NCBI GenBank assembly: GCA_035456105.1
Contig: DATIDV010000017.1
Location: 620,001 to 684,000, forward strand
Source: Viridibacterium sp035456105
Lineage (GTDB): Bacteria > Pseudomonadota > Gammaproteobacteria > Burkholderiales > Rhodocyclaceae
Direction: 5' to 3'
DNA: 64,000 bases
Shown here: piece by piece, positions 1 through 8,216 of the stretch
Layout of the letters: the number at the start of each line of letters is the position of its first letter
How positions within the stretch are numbered: the stretch's first letter is position 1
Position numbers and translations under genes: made by a program
Notes under the pieces: generated by a model
Databases searched by the model: none
Told to the model about the DNA's origin: nothing
Seen by the model: the letters and a program-made list of their open reading frames with translations, nothing else

Positions 1-2
1 AT

Positions 3-176
3 GACCGCGGTGAACGCGGGGCCGATGGCAGCGATGAGGAAGTGCGCAATATCCGGCGTGCCATCAGCTATCTGCTCGAGCACGGCTATACAGTCCTGCC
101 GCCGCAGGTCGAAGTTCAGGACGCTGCGTTGTTGATACCCAGAGCTGTCGGCGATGAGTCCGCGCGGCCTGGCTAA
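3..176 (+). CDS. C-terminal end of an unknown protein (truncated by window start)
   Basis: An open frame runs in from the left edge and stops with TAA at 174-176, giving 57 residues. The composition is protein-like, with an acidic start, a segment reading EEVRNIRRAISYLLEHGYTV and then a hydrophobic stretch. I do not recognise the family. There is no start codon in view, so most of the gene lies outside the window. The downstream 520 bases look non-coding, so it is probably the last gene of its unit. A chance open frame is possible given the short length. Confidence 0.4.
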   Translation, partial: DRGERGADGSDEEVRNIRRAISYLLEHGYTVLPPQVEVQDAALLIPRAVGDESARPG

Positions 177-698
177 GCCGGGATACATCCATCGCAGCAC
201 ACTGTCTTTTCATGCCTGGTGATGGATCAGTGCTGCTGCCGCATGTACGTCGACAATCACCTTCAGATGTTGGCGCCAGCGCTCCCTGGTAGTCCTGGTC
301 TCTGCGTCGCTAGAGCAGCGACGTAAAGCGCCCAACGCACGAGTCTTGCGATCGCGCTGCTCGGCTTTCGGGCCCTCTGCCGGCGCTGAGCGAGCATCGC
401 CGCAACGGTGTGCCAGGTGACGCGGCACGCCACTGGCGGCAGCGCGCCGCCACGAATGTGCACGCTGCACGGCTCACCCCCGCGTCGACGCTTTGCGAGT
501 GGATGTTGAACGGGTGACATGCCCCGCGCGCTTCGTCTCCACCGGCCAACACGGACGCAGCAGTTTGGTGTGTTGCGCGACGACGGTCTGGCCGACAAGC
601 GATGTGCCGGTAGGCACATTCTTATGCGGTGTCCGATCCGAAAATCCTGCGTATGCTGAAGGCCTTCTCCGATCACTATTGTCCGAAGGAGTGACCCG
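177..698. other. Intergenic stretch without a recognisable gene
   Basis: About 520 bases lie between the edge gene and the YeeE/YedE gene. Open frames exist on the minus strand (for example 210-470 and 310-552) but they are arginine- and alanine-rich, resemble no family I know and lack ribosome-binding sites. The last part (about 640-698) must hold the promoter and the AAGGAG ribosome-binding site of the gene at 699. Remnants of a decayed mobile element are possible but cannot be shown. Confidence 0.5.
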
Positions 699-1175
699 AT
701 GTCGATCCTTATCGACTGGACGCATTTCACGCCGCTCGCAGCGCTCTGCGGCGGGGCCTTGATAGGTATCGCTGCAGCAGTGCTGGTGTTCTTCAATGGG
801 CGTCTTGCCGGCATTAGCGGAGTTCTCGGCGGCTTGCTCAGCGCAGCATGGCGGCCGTTGGCCGCTGAAACTTCCTGGCGTGCGGCCTTTATGGTCGGGC
901 TGCTGCTGGCGCCCTGGCTGTTTCGGGTGTTCACGCCGCTGCCCGTGCCACATATCGAAGCCACCACCCCGTTGCTGATCGTCGCCGGACTGCTGGTCGG
1001 TATCGGCACGCGCTACGCATCCGGTTGTACCAGCGGTCACGGCGTTTGTGGCCTGTCGCGCGTGTCACCGCGCTCATTGGTCGCGACGCCGCTGTTCATG
1101 GCTGCCGGTTTTTTTACGACGTACCTCGTGAGGCATTTGCTGGTTGGGTACCTGTTCGGCGGAGGCTCACCGTGA
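699..1175 (+). CDS. YeeE/YedE family membrane protein, N-terminal half-transporter
   Basis: A 158-residue integral membrane protein of the YeeE/YedE (DUF395, sulfur-transport) family. These proteins import thiosulfate or related sulfur compounds, or export sulfite-like species in BigR-regulated detoxification units. About four to five hydrophobic helices are visible. The family cysteine motif appears as GCTSGHGVCGLSR near residue 110. AAGGAG lies 4-9 bases before the ATG. The gene overlaps the next one by 4 bases, and the two together equal one full-length YeeE, so they probably form a heterodimeric transporter. No sulfurtransferase or persulfide dioxygenase partner is visible in the window. 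Confidence 0.88.
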   Translation: MSILIDWTHFTPLAALCGGALIGIAAAVLVFFNGRLAGISGVLGGLLSAAWRPLAAETSWRAAFMVGLLLAPWLFRVFTPLPVPHIEATTPLLIVAGLLVGIGTRYASGCTSGHGVCGLSRVSPRSLVATPLFMAAGFFTTYLVRHLLVGYLFGGGSP

Positions 1176-1594
1176 AAATGTTTACAGCACTATCGGCCGG
1201 GCTGCTGTTTGGTCTTGGCCTGATCATCTCCGGCATGGCAGACCCGGGCAAGGTGCTCGGCTTTCTCGATCTGTTCGGCGCGTGGGATCCGTCGCTGGCA
1301 TTTGTCATGCTCGGGGCGATCGCTGTGGCGAGTGGGGCGTTTGCATTGGCCGCACGTCGCAGCGTATCGCTGCTGGGGCTACCGATGAAATTGCCCACCT
1401 CGCGCCAGATCGACCGTCCGCTGGTGTTCGGCAGCATCCTGTTCGGAATCGGTTGGGGTCTGGCGGGCATCTGCCCCGGGCCGGGCATCGTGCTGCTCGG
1501 GGCTGGCTTCACGCAGGGCGCCATCTTCGTGGCGGCCATGCTGGCCGGCATGGGCGTTTTCGAGATCCTGCAGCGTCGCAGCGCACCCACCTGA
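1172..1594 (+). CDS. YeeE/YedE family membrane protein, C-terminal half-transporter
   Basis: The second half of the split YeeE/YedE transporter, 140 residues. It begins with the typical LLFGLGLIISGMADPGKVLG signature and carries a second cysteine motif, GICPGPG, near residue 105. I chose the GTG at 1172, which overlaps the upstream stop and sits 6 bases after GGAGG; an ATG at 1178 is the alternative. The two half-genes are translationally coupled and should act together in sulfur-compound transport across the inner membrane. The substrate is not shown by the sequence. Confidence 0.88.
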   Translation: MKMFTALSAGLLFGLGLIISGMADPGKVLGFLDLFGAWDPSLAFVMLGAIAVASGAFALAARRSVSLLGLPMKLPTSRQIDRPLVFGSILFGIGWGLAGICPGPGIVLLGAGFTQGAIFVAAMLAGMGVFEILQRRSAPT

Positions 1595-1706
1595 GCGCCC
1601 GCTGGATGCGCAGCTGCTGATCTGTCCTGGTCTCGGCTTTGCAATTGGCGCGGCTTTACCGGCGCAGGTCATCACCGGTCGATGCAGCAAGCCGCATGCG
1701 CTCGCT

Positions 1707-2135
1707 TCAATCAGTGCCCGGCTCGTCTTCGCGCGTCGCCATGTCTTCCAGCACGATGTTCAGCGCCGTGGTCGAGACAAGGACTTCGATCAGGGACAGC
1801 ACCAGTGATATCGCCAGCGATAGCAGGCTTAGGCCAAACAGCACTTGTCCCGCGGACGGGCGATCGACGAAGAGCGCGAACATCGACAGAGCACACAGCA
1901 GGAAACTCAGCACGCCACCTGTCTGCATGTGCTGGATCAGGCGCACGCGATAGCGCAGCCCCGGTATCTGGCGCAGCGTCAGTCGACTGGTTGGCTGATT
2001 CGGCCCCGGGTGCAACTGGCGGATGACGGTCGCCAGCGTCAGGAAGCGATTGGTGTAGGCCAGCAACAGCAGCGAGATGGCAGGAAACAGCAGTGCCGGG
2101 GTGGTTAGAGACATGCTTTCGGGGCTCAGGCTCAT
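1707..2135 (-). CDS. DUF2721 family membrane protein
   Basis: A 142-residue protein with three predicted transmembrane segments: one at the N-terminus (LTTPALLFPAISLLLLAYTN), then two near residues 75-95 and 100-125. This matches the DUF2721 family of unknown function. The arginine-rich cytosolic loop between the first and second helices is typical. The start is uncertain: ATG at 2135 or 2114 would both fit and the family usually begins just before the first helix. It is convergent with the YeeE genes and not obviously part of an operon. Confidence 0.8.
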   Translation of the reverse strand: MSLSPESMSLTTPALLFPAISLLLLAYTNRFLTLATVIRQLHPGPNQPTSRLTLRQIPGLRYRVRLIQHMQTGGVLSFLLCALSMFALFVDRPSAGQVLFGLSLLSLAISLVLSLIEVLVSTTALNIVLEDMATREDEPGTD

Positions 2136-2221
2136 GGCGGGCAGTTCGTGCAGGGAAGGGGAGCACCTTTTTAGCATCCGCAACGTGTCTTGCCCATGCA
2201 TAGACGCAAGACCCGTAGTCG

Positions 2222-3028
2222 TCAGGGCGTGCTTAACCTGATCTTGACGCGCTTGTCGATGTTGAGTCGTTGCAGCGAATTGCCGAAATAGTCGTCAATC
2301 AGCCTCTTCTGCAAGCCGGATCTTTCGGCCTGTTTCAGCGCGTTTTCAATCAGGGGCTTCAGGCTGGCATTGCCCTTGGACAGGTAGAACACAAAGTCGC
2401 GCTGATAGGTCAGCAGCAGATATGGCTCGATGGCCAGCTCAGGATGCATCTGTGCCTCGGCGGAAATTTCGGTAGCACCGCGTGGGAAATAATCCACGCC
2501 GCGATTCTCTGCCGCCAGCATGCCGAACAATTGTCGCCAGTCGCCGCCCTGTTCAAAAAGAGGCAGCTGGTTAGCTTCCCAGATGGCGACATCGAACCAG
2601 TCCTTGCCGAGTCCGGCAATTTTGCCCAGTTCCCTGAATTGCGCCAGATTCTTGACGCTGGCATAAACGCGCTCGCTGCCCTTGGGCACGAACATGACAC
2701 GTTGGCCGATCAGGCCTTGCGTTAGTGGGAAATCGATGCGTACGTACTGCGCGTCGCGCTCCGCTGTCTGCAACATCCAGTGCAGGGTCAGTCGGTCAAT
2801 ATCGAGGTAGGTCAGGACCCTGGTGGGCTGCAGGTTCTCGTAAGACACTACCGTCACCGTGTGCCCCGCAGCCTTGAGGGACTCTGTCAGCAGGCTGTGA
2901 TAGAACCTGTGATTGCCCGAAGCGCTGGAGGCCAGGCGCAACGTGATGTCCGCCGCCGTGCAGGGCAGCGCGGTCAGGCCGAGCGTGATGACGAGCAGGG
3001 TGAAACATCTGCAGAGCATTCCAAGCAT
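2222..3028 (-). CDS. Periplasmic solute-binding-protein-like protein
   Basis: A 268-residue exported protein with a clear signal peptide (hydrophobic residues 8-22, cleavage likely after PCTAA). The mature part resembles the bacterial extracellular solute-binding protein family 3 fold: an early segment for the first lobe, then a stretch on mid-level residues around GSERVYASVKNLAQF and a PYLLLTYQRDFVFYLSKGN motif. No ABC permease or ATPase gene is adjacent, so it is more likely an orphan sensor or binding domain than part of a classical importer. The ligand is unknown. The start at 3028 is preceded by only a weak AAAAG sequence. Confidence 0.75.
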   Translation of the reverse strand: MLGMLCRCFTLLVITLGLTALPCTAADITLRLASSASGNHRFYHSLLTESLKAAGHTVTVVSYENLQPTRVLTYLDIDRLTLHWMLQTAERDAQYVRIDFPLTQGLIGQRVMFVPKGSERVYASVKNLAQFRELGKIAGLGKDWFDVAIWEANQLPLFEQGGDWRQLFGMLAAENRGVDYFPRGATEISAEAQMHPELAIEPYLLLTYQRDFVFYLSKGNASLKPLIENALKQAERSGLQKRLIDDYFGNSLQRLNIDKRVKIRLSTP

Positions 3029-3124
3029 CTTTTTGTCTGATCGGCAGGTATGTGGCTGCAGTATAGGATCGACATGGCCGTCAGTGCCAACGGCATTCGA
3101 GGCCGCGCCTAGCCCGACCGCGGG

Positions 3125-5104
3125 TCAGCGCAGTGCACGCTCGACGAAGTTGCGTGCCACACGGGTGCGTGGCACCCCGCGGCCGCCGAACCAGCTGCGT
3201 ACATCCTCTTCCAGCCCGATGCCGTGCATGAAGTTGTAGAGCGCCTTGTTCAGCGCCTTGCCGAGCACGTCATGGTCGACACCGGTCGGGTCGATGAAGC
3301 CAACGTCATTGGTCGCGAATGATACCGGTGCCAAGGGCACGAGCTTGACGCCGTATTCTTCCGGATTCTTGCCGACTGGCGAGTGCACCGTGCACGCGAA
3401 GCGATGGAAGAAGCCGGACTGGATACAGCCCGCCTCGAACAACTGACGCACGTATTCGAGCGCATCCACCGTGTCCTGCACGGTCTGCGTCGGGAAGCCG
3501 TACATGAGATAGGCATGCACGAGGATGCCGGCCTCGGTGAAGGCGTTGGTGACGCGCGCCACCTGATCGACCGACACGCCTTTCTTCATCAGATTGAGCA
3601 GGCGATCGGAGGCCACTTCGAGCCCGCCGGAAATCGCAATGCAGCCGCTCTCGGCCATCAATCGGCACAGGTCGGGCGTGAAGGACTTTTCGAAGCGGAT
3701 ATTGCCCCACCACGAGATCGAGCGATTGCGCCGGAGTAGTTCTTCCGATAGTGCGCGCAGTGATTTTGGAGGTGCGGCTTCGTCAACGAAATGGAAGCCG
3801 GTCTGGCCCGTCTCGGCAATGATGGCGTCGATGCGATCCACCAGCGTTGTCGCAGCGACGCCTTCGTAGCGCGAGATGTAGTCGAGGCTTACATCGCAGA
3901 AGCTGCACTTCTTCCAGTAGCAGCCGTGCGCCACGGTGAGCTTGTTCCAGCGTCCGTCCGACCAGAGGCGATGCATCGGGTTGAGCATGTCGAGCAGCGA
4001 CAGGTACTTGTCGAGTGGCAGGCCATCCCAGGTGGGCGTGCCGACGTCGGCGAAGGCTACGTCGGACTCGTCCGTCGTGATGTAGCGCACCACGCCGTCA
4101 GTGCGCAGGAAGGTGCGCACCAGTTGTTCTTGCGTACGTTTGCCGTGCAGATGATCGAGCAGCGCCAGCAGAGGGCGTTCGCCATCATCCAGCGTCACGT
4201 AGTCGAAGTAGTCGAACACGCGCGTATCGCTCAACTCGCGCAATTCCGTGTTCACGAACCCGCCGCCAAGGCCGACAACGATGCCCGGGTCATGCGCCTT
4301 GATGCTCTGCGCGATGCGGAATGCCGCATACACCGCGCCGGGGAACGGCACGGAGACAAGTACGAGCTGCGGTGCGTGTTTCTCGATGGCTTGCAGCGTC
4401 AGCGCATGCAACGTGCTGTCGACTAGGTTGAGCGGTGCCGCCAGTGCGCGCGCCAGCGGATCGAAAGTCGGCTGGCTCTGCGCCAGTGATTCGGCATAAC
4501 GCACGAACTCGAAGCGCGGGTCGATGGCTTCACGCAACACATCAGCGAGATCGTTGAGATAAAGCGTCGCCAGATGCCGCGCCCTGTCGTGCATGCCGAG
4601 CGCACCGAAGGCCCAGGCCAGCGGGTCACCGCCATCCGGGTCGATGTACTCGTCGAGTGAGGCGAAGCGCGAACCCTCGGGCAGGAAGTTGCGGCTGCAG
4701 ATGCGATGCGCGACGGTCGAATCGCGTCCCTGCAGGAAGCCGATGACGGGTGTGATGGTCGACAGGTAGCGCTCGAACTGCGCGAGGAAGGCCTGCACAA
4801 GTGGCGTACGTCTACGCTCGGGGAGCGCCTCGATCTGCTTGCGGACTTCCTGCAAGCCCTCCGCGGAGAACAGATGCAGCACCAGTGCGAGCGCAAGGTC
4901 TTCCTGCACGGCGTCGACCTTGCGCGAACGCAGGAAGCCGGTGAGGTAGGCGGTCGACGGGTAAGGCGTGTTGAGTTGCGTCATCGGCGGGATGACGGAA
5001 AGCACGCGTAGCGGCTTGTCGGCCTGCGTGCTGGTTATCGCAGCTGAGTGACGCTCTTCAACCAGCGTGAATGAACCATCGGCATTGCGGAACGGCTTGC
5101 TCAT
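3125..5104 (-). CDS. B12-binding-domain-type radical SAM protein
   Basis: A 659-residue protein. The N-terminal about 300 residues resemble the Rossmann-like cobalamin-binding domain found in this radical SAM class (start LRVLSVIPPMTQLNTPYPST), but the classical DxHxxG cobalamin motif is not evident. The radical SAM core follows, with cluster cysteines at about 395, 400 and 403 in GCYWKKCSFC, i.e. CX4CX2C rather than the canonical CX3CX2C. Later segments (GGLEVASDRLLNLMKKGVS, YLMYGFPTQT) are typical of the Elp3/MiaB-like core. The substrate is unknown. It starts 32 bases after metW on the same strand, so it may share the SAM-riboswitch-controlled metX-metW transcript. Confidence 0.88.
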   Translation of the reverse strand: MSKPFRNADGSFTLVEERHSAAITSTQADKPLRVLSVIPPMTQLNTPYPSTAYLTGFLRSRKVDAVQEDLALALVLHLFSAEGLQEVRKQIEALPERRRTPLVQAFLAQFERYLSTITPVIGFLQGRDSTVAHRICSRNFLPEGSRFASLDEYIDPDGGDPLAWAFGALGMHDRARHLATLYLNDLADVLREAIDPRFEFVRYAESLAQSQPTFDPLARALAAPLNLVDSTLHALTLQAIEKHAPQLVLVSVPFPGAVYAAFRIAQSIKAHDPGIVVGLGGGFVNTELRELSDTRVFDYFDYVTLDDGERPLLALLDHLHGKRTQEQLVRTFLRTDGVVRYITTDESDVAFADVGTPTWDGLPLDKYLSLLDMLNPMHRLWSDGRWNKLTVAHGCYWKKCSFCDVSLDYISRYEGVAATTLVDRIDAIIAETGQTGFHFVDEAAPPKSLRALSEELLRRNRSISWWGNIRFEKSFTPDLCRLMAESGCIAISGGLEVASDRLLNLMKKGVSVDQVARVTNAFTEAGILVHAYLMYGFPTQTVQDTVDALEYVRQLFEAGCIQSGFFHRFACTVHSPVGKNPEEYGVKLVPLAPVSFATNDVGFIDPTGVDHDVLGKALNKALYNFMHGIGLEEDVRSWFGGRGVPRTRVARNFVERALR

Positions 5105-5136
5105 CTGATGGCTGCTGCGTGTGTGTCTTTGCTCGC

Positions 5137-5736
5137 TCAGGCGCGACCGAGACGATAGATGGCGACGCTGGCGTAATTGTTCGGATCGGTGGTGATCTCG
5201 CGATCTTCGTCAAAGGCCACGCGCTGCAGGATGCTGATATTGCGCTTTTCGCATAGCAACTCGAAGTCGGCCATGGTGAAGAAGCGCACGTTCGGCGTGT
5301 TGTACCACTCGAAGGGCAGGATGTCGGAGACCGGCATGTGGCCTTCGGCAATCGATACGCGATGCCGCCAGTAGCCAAAATTGGGGAAGCTGACGACGGC
5401 CTCGCGACCCACGCGCAGCATCTCGCTCAATATGCCATCCGTGTTGTGCACGGCCTGCAGCGAGAGACTCATGATGACGTGATCGAACTGGGCATCCTCG
5501 AAGCCTGCGAGGCCTTGCTCGAGGTCGATCTGCAATACGTTGATGCCGGCCTTGATGCAGGCCACAACGTGGTTCACATCGCGTTCGATGCCGTAGCCTT
5601 TGACATTGCGCTCGGCGATGAGGTGGGCCAGCAGGTCGCCGTCGCCACAACCGAGGTCGAGCACGCGCTCGCCCGGCGTGATCCAGCGCGTGATGATGTC
5701 GAAATCGAAACGACTGTCCTGAGTGAGATTGACCAT
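5137..5736 (-). CDS. metW: Methionine biosynthesis protein MetW
   Basis: A 199-residue methyltransferase-fold protein. The motif VLDLGCGDGDLLAHL near residue 27 is the SAM-binding loop, and MSLSLQAVHN and SFPNFGYWRHR are MetW signatures. MetW partners MetX in homoserine acylation in proteobacteria that use metX-metW. The start at 5736 (MVNLTQDSRFDF) is preceded by GAGGAG at suitable distance; a longer in-frame start at 5775 lies within metX. The gap to metX is 10 bases, so they are one transcript. Confidence 0.95.
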   Translation of the reverse strand: MVNLTQDSRFDFDIITRWITPGERVLDLGCGDGDLLAHLIAERNVKGYGIERDVNHVVACIKAGINVLQIDLEQGLAGFEDAQFDHVIMSLSLQAVHNTDGILSEMLRVGREAVVSFPNFGYWRHRVSIAEGHMPVSDILPFEWYNTPNVRFFTMADFELLCEKRNISILQRVAFDEDREITTDPNNYASVAIYRLGRA

Positions 5737-5746
5737 GTGTTTCTCC

Positions 5747-6877
5747 TCAGACTTCGATGTTTGAAAAGTACGCACGCAGTGCCGCGTGGTAGTGCTCGTC
5801 GTCGAGCAGGAAGGAGTCGTGTCCGGCGGCGCTGTCGAGTTCCGCGTAGGTCACGTCCAGTCCGTTGTGCATCAGCGCGAACAGCAATTCGCGTGACCGC
5901 CCCGGCGAGAAGCGCCAGTCAGTCGTGAACGAGGCGATGAAGAACTTCGCCTTGGCGCGCGCCATCGCCTCCTGCAGATTGCCGTCGTAATCGTAGGCAG
6001 GATCGAAGTAGTCGAGCGCTTTCGTCGTCAGCAGGTAGGTGTTGGCATCGAAGAAGCCGGCGAACTTGTCGCCCTGATAGTGCAGGTAAGACTCGATCTC
6101 GAAGTCCACGCCGAAGTGAAACTTGTGTTCGCCGTGGCGCAGGCGGCGACCGAATTTCTCGGCCATCGCATCGTCCGACAGATAGGTGATGTGGCCCAGC
6201 ATGCGCGCCAGACGCAGGCCGCTGACCGGGACCACGCCGTGCTCGTAATAGTTGCCGCCATGAAAATCCGGGTCGCGCAGGATGGCCTGGCGCGCCACTT
6301 CATTGAAGGCGATGTTCTCGGCCGAGAGTTTTGGCGCCGCGGCGATGACCATGCCGTGACGTACCCGATCGGCATAGCGCAGGGTCCAGTCAAGTGCTTG
6401 CATGCCGCCGAGGCTGCCACCGAGCACTGCAGCGAACCGCTGGATACCGAGGCGATCGGCAAGGCGTACGTGCGAGTCGACCCAGTCTTCGACGGTCACG
6501 AAAGGGAAGTCCGCACCCCAGGGCTTGCCGCTCGCCGGATTGATCGATTTCGGCCCGGTACTGCCGTAACAGCCGCCGAGATTATTGACACCGATGACGA
6601 AGAATTTGTTGGTGTCGAGCGGGCGACCCGGCCCGACCAGGTTGTCCCACCAGCCGACGCTTTTCGGATCATCCGCATACACACCGGCGACATGGTGTGA
6701 GCCCGATAGCGCATGACACACCAGCACGGCGTTGCTCGCCGTGGCGTTGAGCGTGCCGTAGGTTTCGTACACGAGATCGTAGGCAGGTAGCACGCCGCCG
6801 CTTTTCAGCGCGAGTGGCGTATCGAAGTGGGCGCGCTGTGGCGTCACGATGCCGATGGATGTTGCGGATGTCGTCAT
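5747..6877 (-). CDS. metX: Homoserine O-acyltransferase MetX
   Basis: A 376-residue alpha/beta hydrolase-fold enzyme that acylates homoserine at the first committed step of methionine synthesis. The nucleophile elbow is GGSLGGMQALDW (catalytic Ser about residue 150), and the C-terminal Asp and His of the triad lie in the FTTDWRFSP and GHDSFL regions. Whether acetyl- or succinyl-CoA is used cannot be read reliably. The start at 6877 (MTTSATSIG) excludes a translated extension that would run through the leader hairpin. Its leader carries a SAM-II riboswitch, so expression should fall when SAM is abundant. Confidence 0.95.
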   Translation of the reverse strand: MTTSATSIGIVTPQRAHFDTPLALKSGGVLPAYDLVYETYGTLNATASNAVLVCHALSGSHHVAGVYADDPKSVGWWDNLVGPGRPLDTNKFFVIGVNNLGGCYGSTGPKSINPASGKPWGADFPFVTVEDWVDSHVRLADRLGIQRFAAVLGGSLGGMQALDWTLRYADRVRHGMVIAAAPKLSAENIAFNEVARQAILRDPDFHGGNYYEHGVVPVSGLRLARMLGHITYLSDDAMAEKFGRRLRHGEHKFHFGVDFEIESYLHYQGDKFAGFFDANTYLLTTKALDYFDPAYDYDGNLQEAMARAKAKFFIASFTTDWRFSPGRSRELLFALMHNGLDVTYAELDSAAGHDSFLLDDEHYHAALRAYFSNIEV

Positions 6878-6909
6878 GTCGGAAAACTGGAAAGCCTGGA
6901 ATGCAAAAG

Positions 6910-6953
6910 CCGAAAAGCAAAAGCCCAGTCGGCAAGGTCTGCGCGACTGGGCT
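6910..6953 (-). terminator. Terminator-like hairpin of the metX SAM-II leader
   Basis: A perfect 10-bp inverted repeat (AGCCCAGTCG at 6953-6944 and CGACTGGGCT at 6931-6922, minus strand) with a 12-base loop is followed by TTTTGCTTTTC. It lies between the SAM-II aptamer and the metX start codon. Its position makes it the probable expression platform: formed when SAM is bound, it would stop transcription before metX. The U-tract is interrupted, so translational control cannot be excluded. Confidence 0.7.
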
Positions 6954-6965
6954 GGCGGATACGCT

Positions 6966-7020
6966 CCCACTCGCTTTAGCCATATTTATAAAGCGCCCGC
7001 AAGCTGAGTCAAATTGGCGC
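6966..7020 (-). promoter_or_regulatory. SAM-II riboswitch aptamer upstream of metX
   Basis: Read on the minus strand, the leader has P1 formed by GCGCC (7020-7016) and GGCGC (6997-6993). The loop contains AATTTGACTCAGCTTGC. A linker, TTTATAAATATGGCTAAAG, matches the conserved AUAAAU and GCUAAA elements of SAM-II (SAM_alpha). The H-type pseudoknot is visible: ACTC (7009-7006) pairs with GAGT (6972-6969), and GCTT (7004-7001) pairs with AAGC (6976-6973), with one bulged A. SAM-II RNAs bind S-adenosylmethionine and repress methionine genes. The match was made by eye to remembered SAM-II sequences. Confidence 0.92.
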
Positions 7021-7027
7021 AGAGGTG

Positions 7028-7056
7028 AAACTAACGCCTCGTTCTCCGATTGTCAA
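7028..7056 (-). promoter_or_regulatory. Sigma-70 promoter of the metX leader
   Basis: On the minus strand a consensus -35 (TTGACA, 7056-7051) is followed by a 17-base spacer and a -10-like TAGTTT (7033-7028). The expected transcription start falls at about 7021, immediately before P1 of the SAM-II aptamer. This is the arrangement expected if the riboswitch occupies the extreme 5' end of the transcript. Confidence 0.8.
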
Positions 7057-7241
7057 ACCACTGTGCTTGAGCTGTGTCATGAAGGCGCTGAGATTGCCCT
7101 TCTTTGCATTGCAGACTGTGACTGCCCCTTTGCACACATAAATTAGTCATCAGGCTGAACTATAAAGAGAGCTTCTAACGAGATATTGCCTGACGTAGCA
7201 ATTGCAGCGGCAGGCCTGTTTTCCCCGGCGAGGGTTCTTCC

Positions 7242-8168
7242 ATGGTTGCTGTCGTACCCAACATGCTTGGTGCTTCGCCCGTTTTTGTTCGGGTGCTCGA
7301 AACCATTACCTGTCTGGCGCGTTTCGATGCGCCCGTCCTGATTACGGGCGAGACGGGTACCGGCAAGGAGCTGGCCGCGCGGGCTCTCCATGATCTCAGT
7401 ACTCGCGCTGCCGCGCCCTTCGTGGTGGTCAATTGCGGTGCCCTGCCCGACACGCAGATCGAAAGCGAATTGTTCGGGAACGAGCACGGCGGCACGCTGT
7501 TTCTCGATGAAATCGACTTGCTGCCGCTGCGTGCGCAGGCGGCGCTATTGCACTACCTGCAGATTCAGACCTTTCGGCCGCTTGGTGCATCAGGCGCATC
7601 GGGCCAAACAGCGGGTGATGTGCGTGTGGTGGCCGCCGCCAGCCCGCACATCCCGGAGATGATCGAGCGCGGCCGCTTCCTCGCTGATCTGGCGTTCCGT
7701 CTCGACGTGCTGTCCATCGACATGCCGCCGCTGCGAGAACGCACGGGCGATGCGTTGCTACTGGCCCGGCATTTTGCCGAGCGCCACGCTGCGCGCTATC
7801 GCATGAAGGTGCGCCCTTTCGATGCAGACAGCCTGGCCTGGCTCGACGTGCACCACTGGCCGGGCAATGTGCGCGAGCTCGATAATCTCGTGCATCGCCA
7901 GACCCTGCTGGGTCAGGATGCCGAGCTGCGTCTCGCACCGGAAAACTGGCACGCCAGCGGCGCACCTGCGAAGACTGGCCCGGTGCGATTCAACGATGCG
8001 CGCCACGAGGCAATGAGCGCGTGGGAGCGCCAGTACCTGTCGCACCTTTTGCGCGAGACCGGCGGCAATGTGACGCGCGCGGCGCAGCTGGCCGGCAAGG
8101 AGCGGCGCGCGCTGGGCAAGCTGCTCAAGAAGCACGGCATCAATCGCGATTTTTTCGGGCCGCTCTGA
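7242..8168 (+). CDS. Sigma-54-activator-like AAA+ regulator lacking the GAFTGA loop
   Basis: A 308-residue protein of the NtrC/enhancer-binding AAA+ type with no N-terminal sensory domain. Walker A is GETGTGKE near residue 35, Walker B is GTLFLDEID near residue 87 and the R-finger/sensor region RGRFLADLAFRLDVL is present. The C-terminus has a Fis-type helix-turn-helix (NVTRAAQLAGKERRAL). The section that normally carries GAFTGA is missing: ELFGNEH runs directly into GGTLFLDEI, a loss of roughly 20-25 residues. Without that loop it should not remodel sigma-54 holoenzyme. It may act as a sigma-54-independent regulator or an antagonist. Its target is not evident. Confidence 0.85.
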   Translation: MVAVVPNMLGASPVFVRVLETITCLARFDAPVLITGETGTGKELAARALHDLSTRAAAPFVVVNCGALPDTQIESELFGNEHGGTLFLDEIDLLPLRAQAALLHYLQIQTFRPLGASGASGQTAGDVRVVAAASPHIPEMIERGRFLADLAFRLDVLSIDMPPLRERTGDALLLARHFAERHAARYRMKVRPFDADSLAWLDVHHWPGNVRELDNLVHRQTLLGQDAELRLAPENWHASGAPAKTGPVRFNDARHEAMSAWERQYLSHLLRETGGNVTRAAQLAGKERRALGKLLKKHGINRDFFGPL

Positions 8169-8216
8169 TTCTGTCGCATGCTTGCCCGCAGCCAAGCACA
8201 TGCGCAGAATGCGGCC

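Noticed and set aside
263..1009. 248-residue minus-strand open frame near the left edge
   Set aside because: Low-complexity arginine/alanine/serine sequence, overlapping the real YeeE gene and without a ribosome-binding site.
6878..7140. SAM-I or cobalamin riboswitch upstream of metX
   Set aside because: Neither the multi-helix junction of SAM-I nor the B12 box is present; all conserved positions fit SAM-II.
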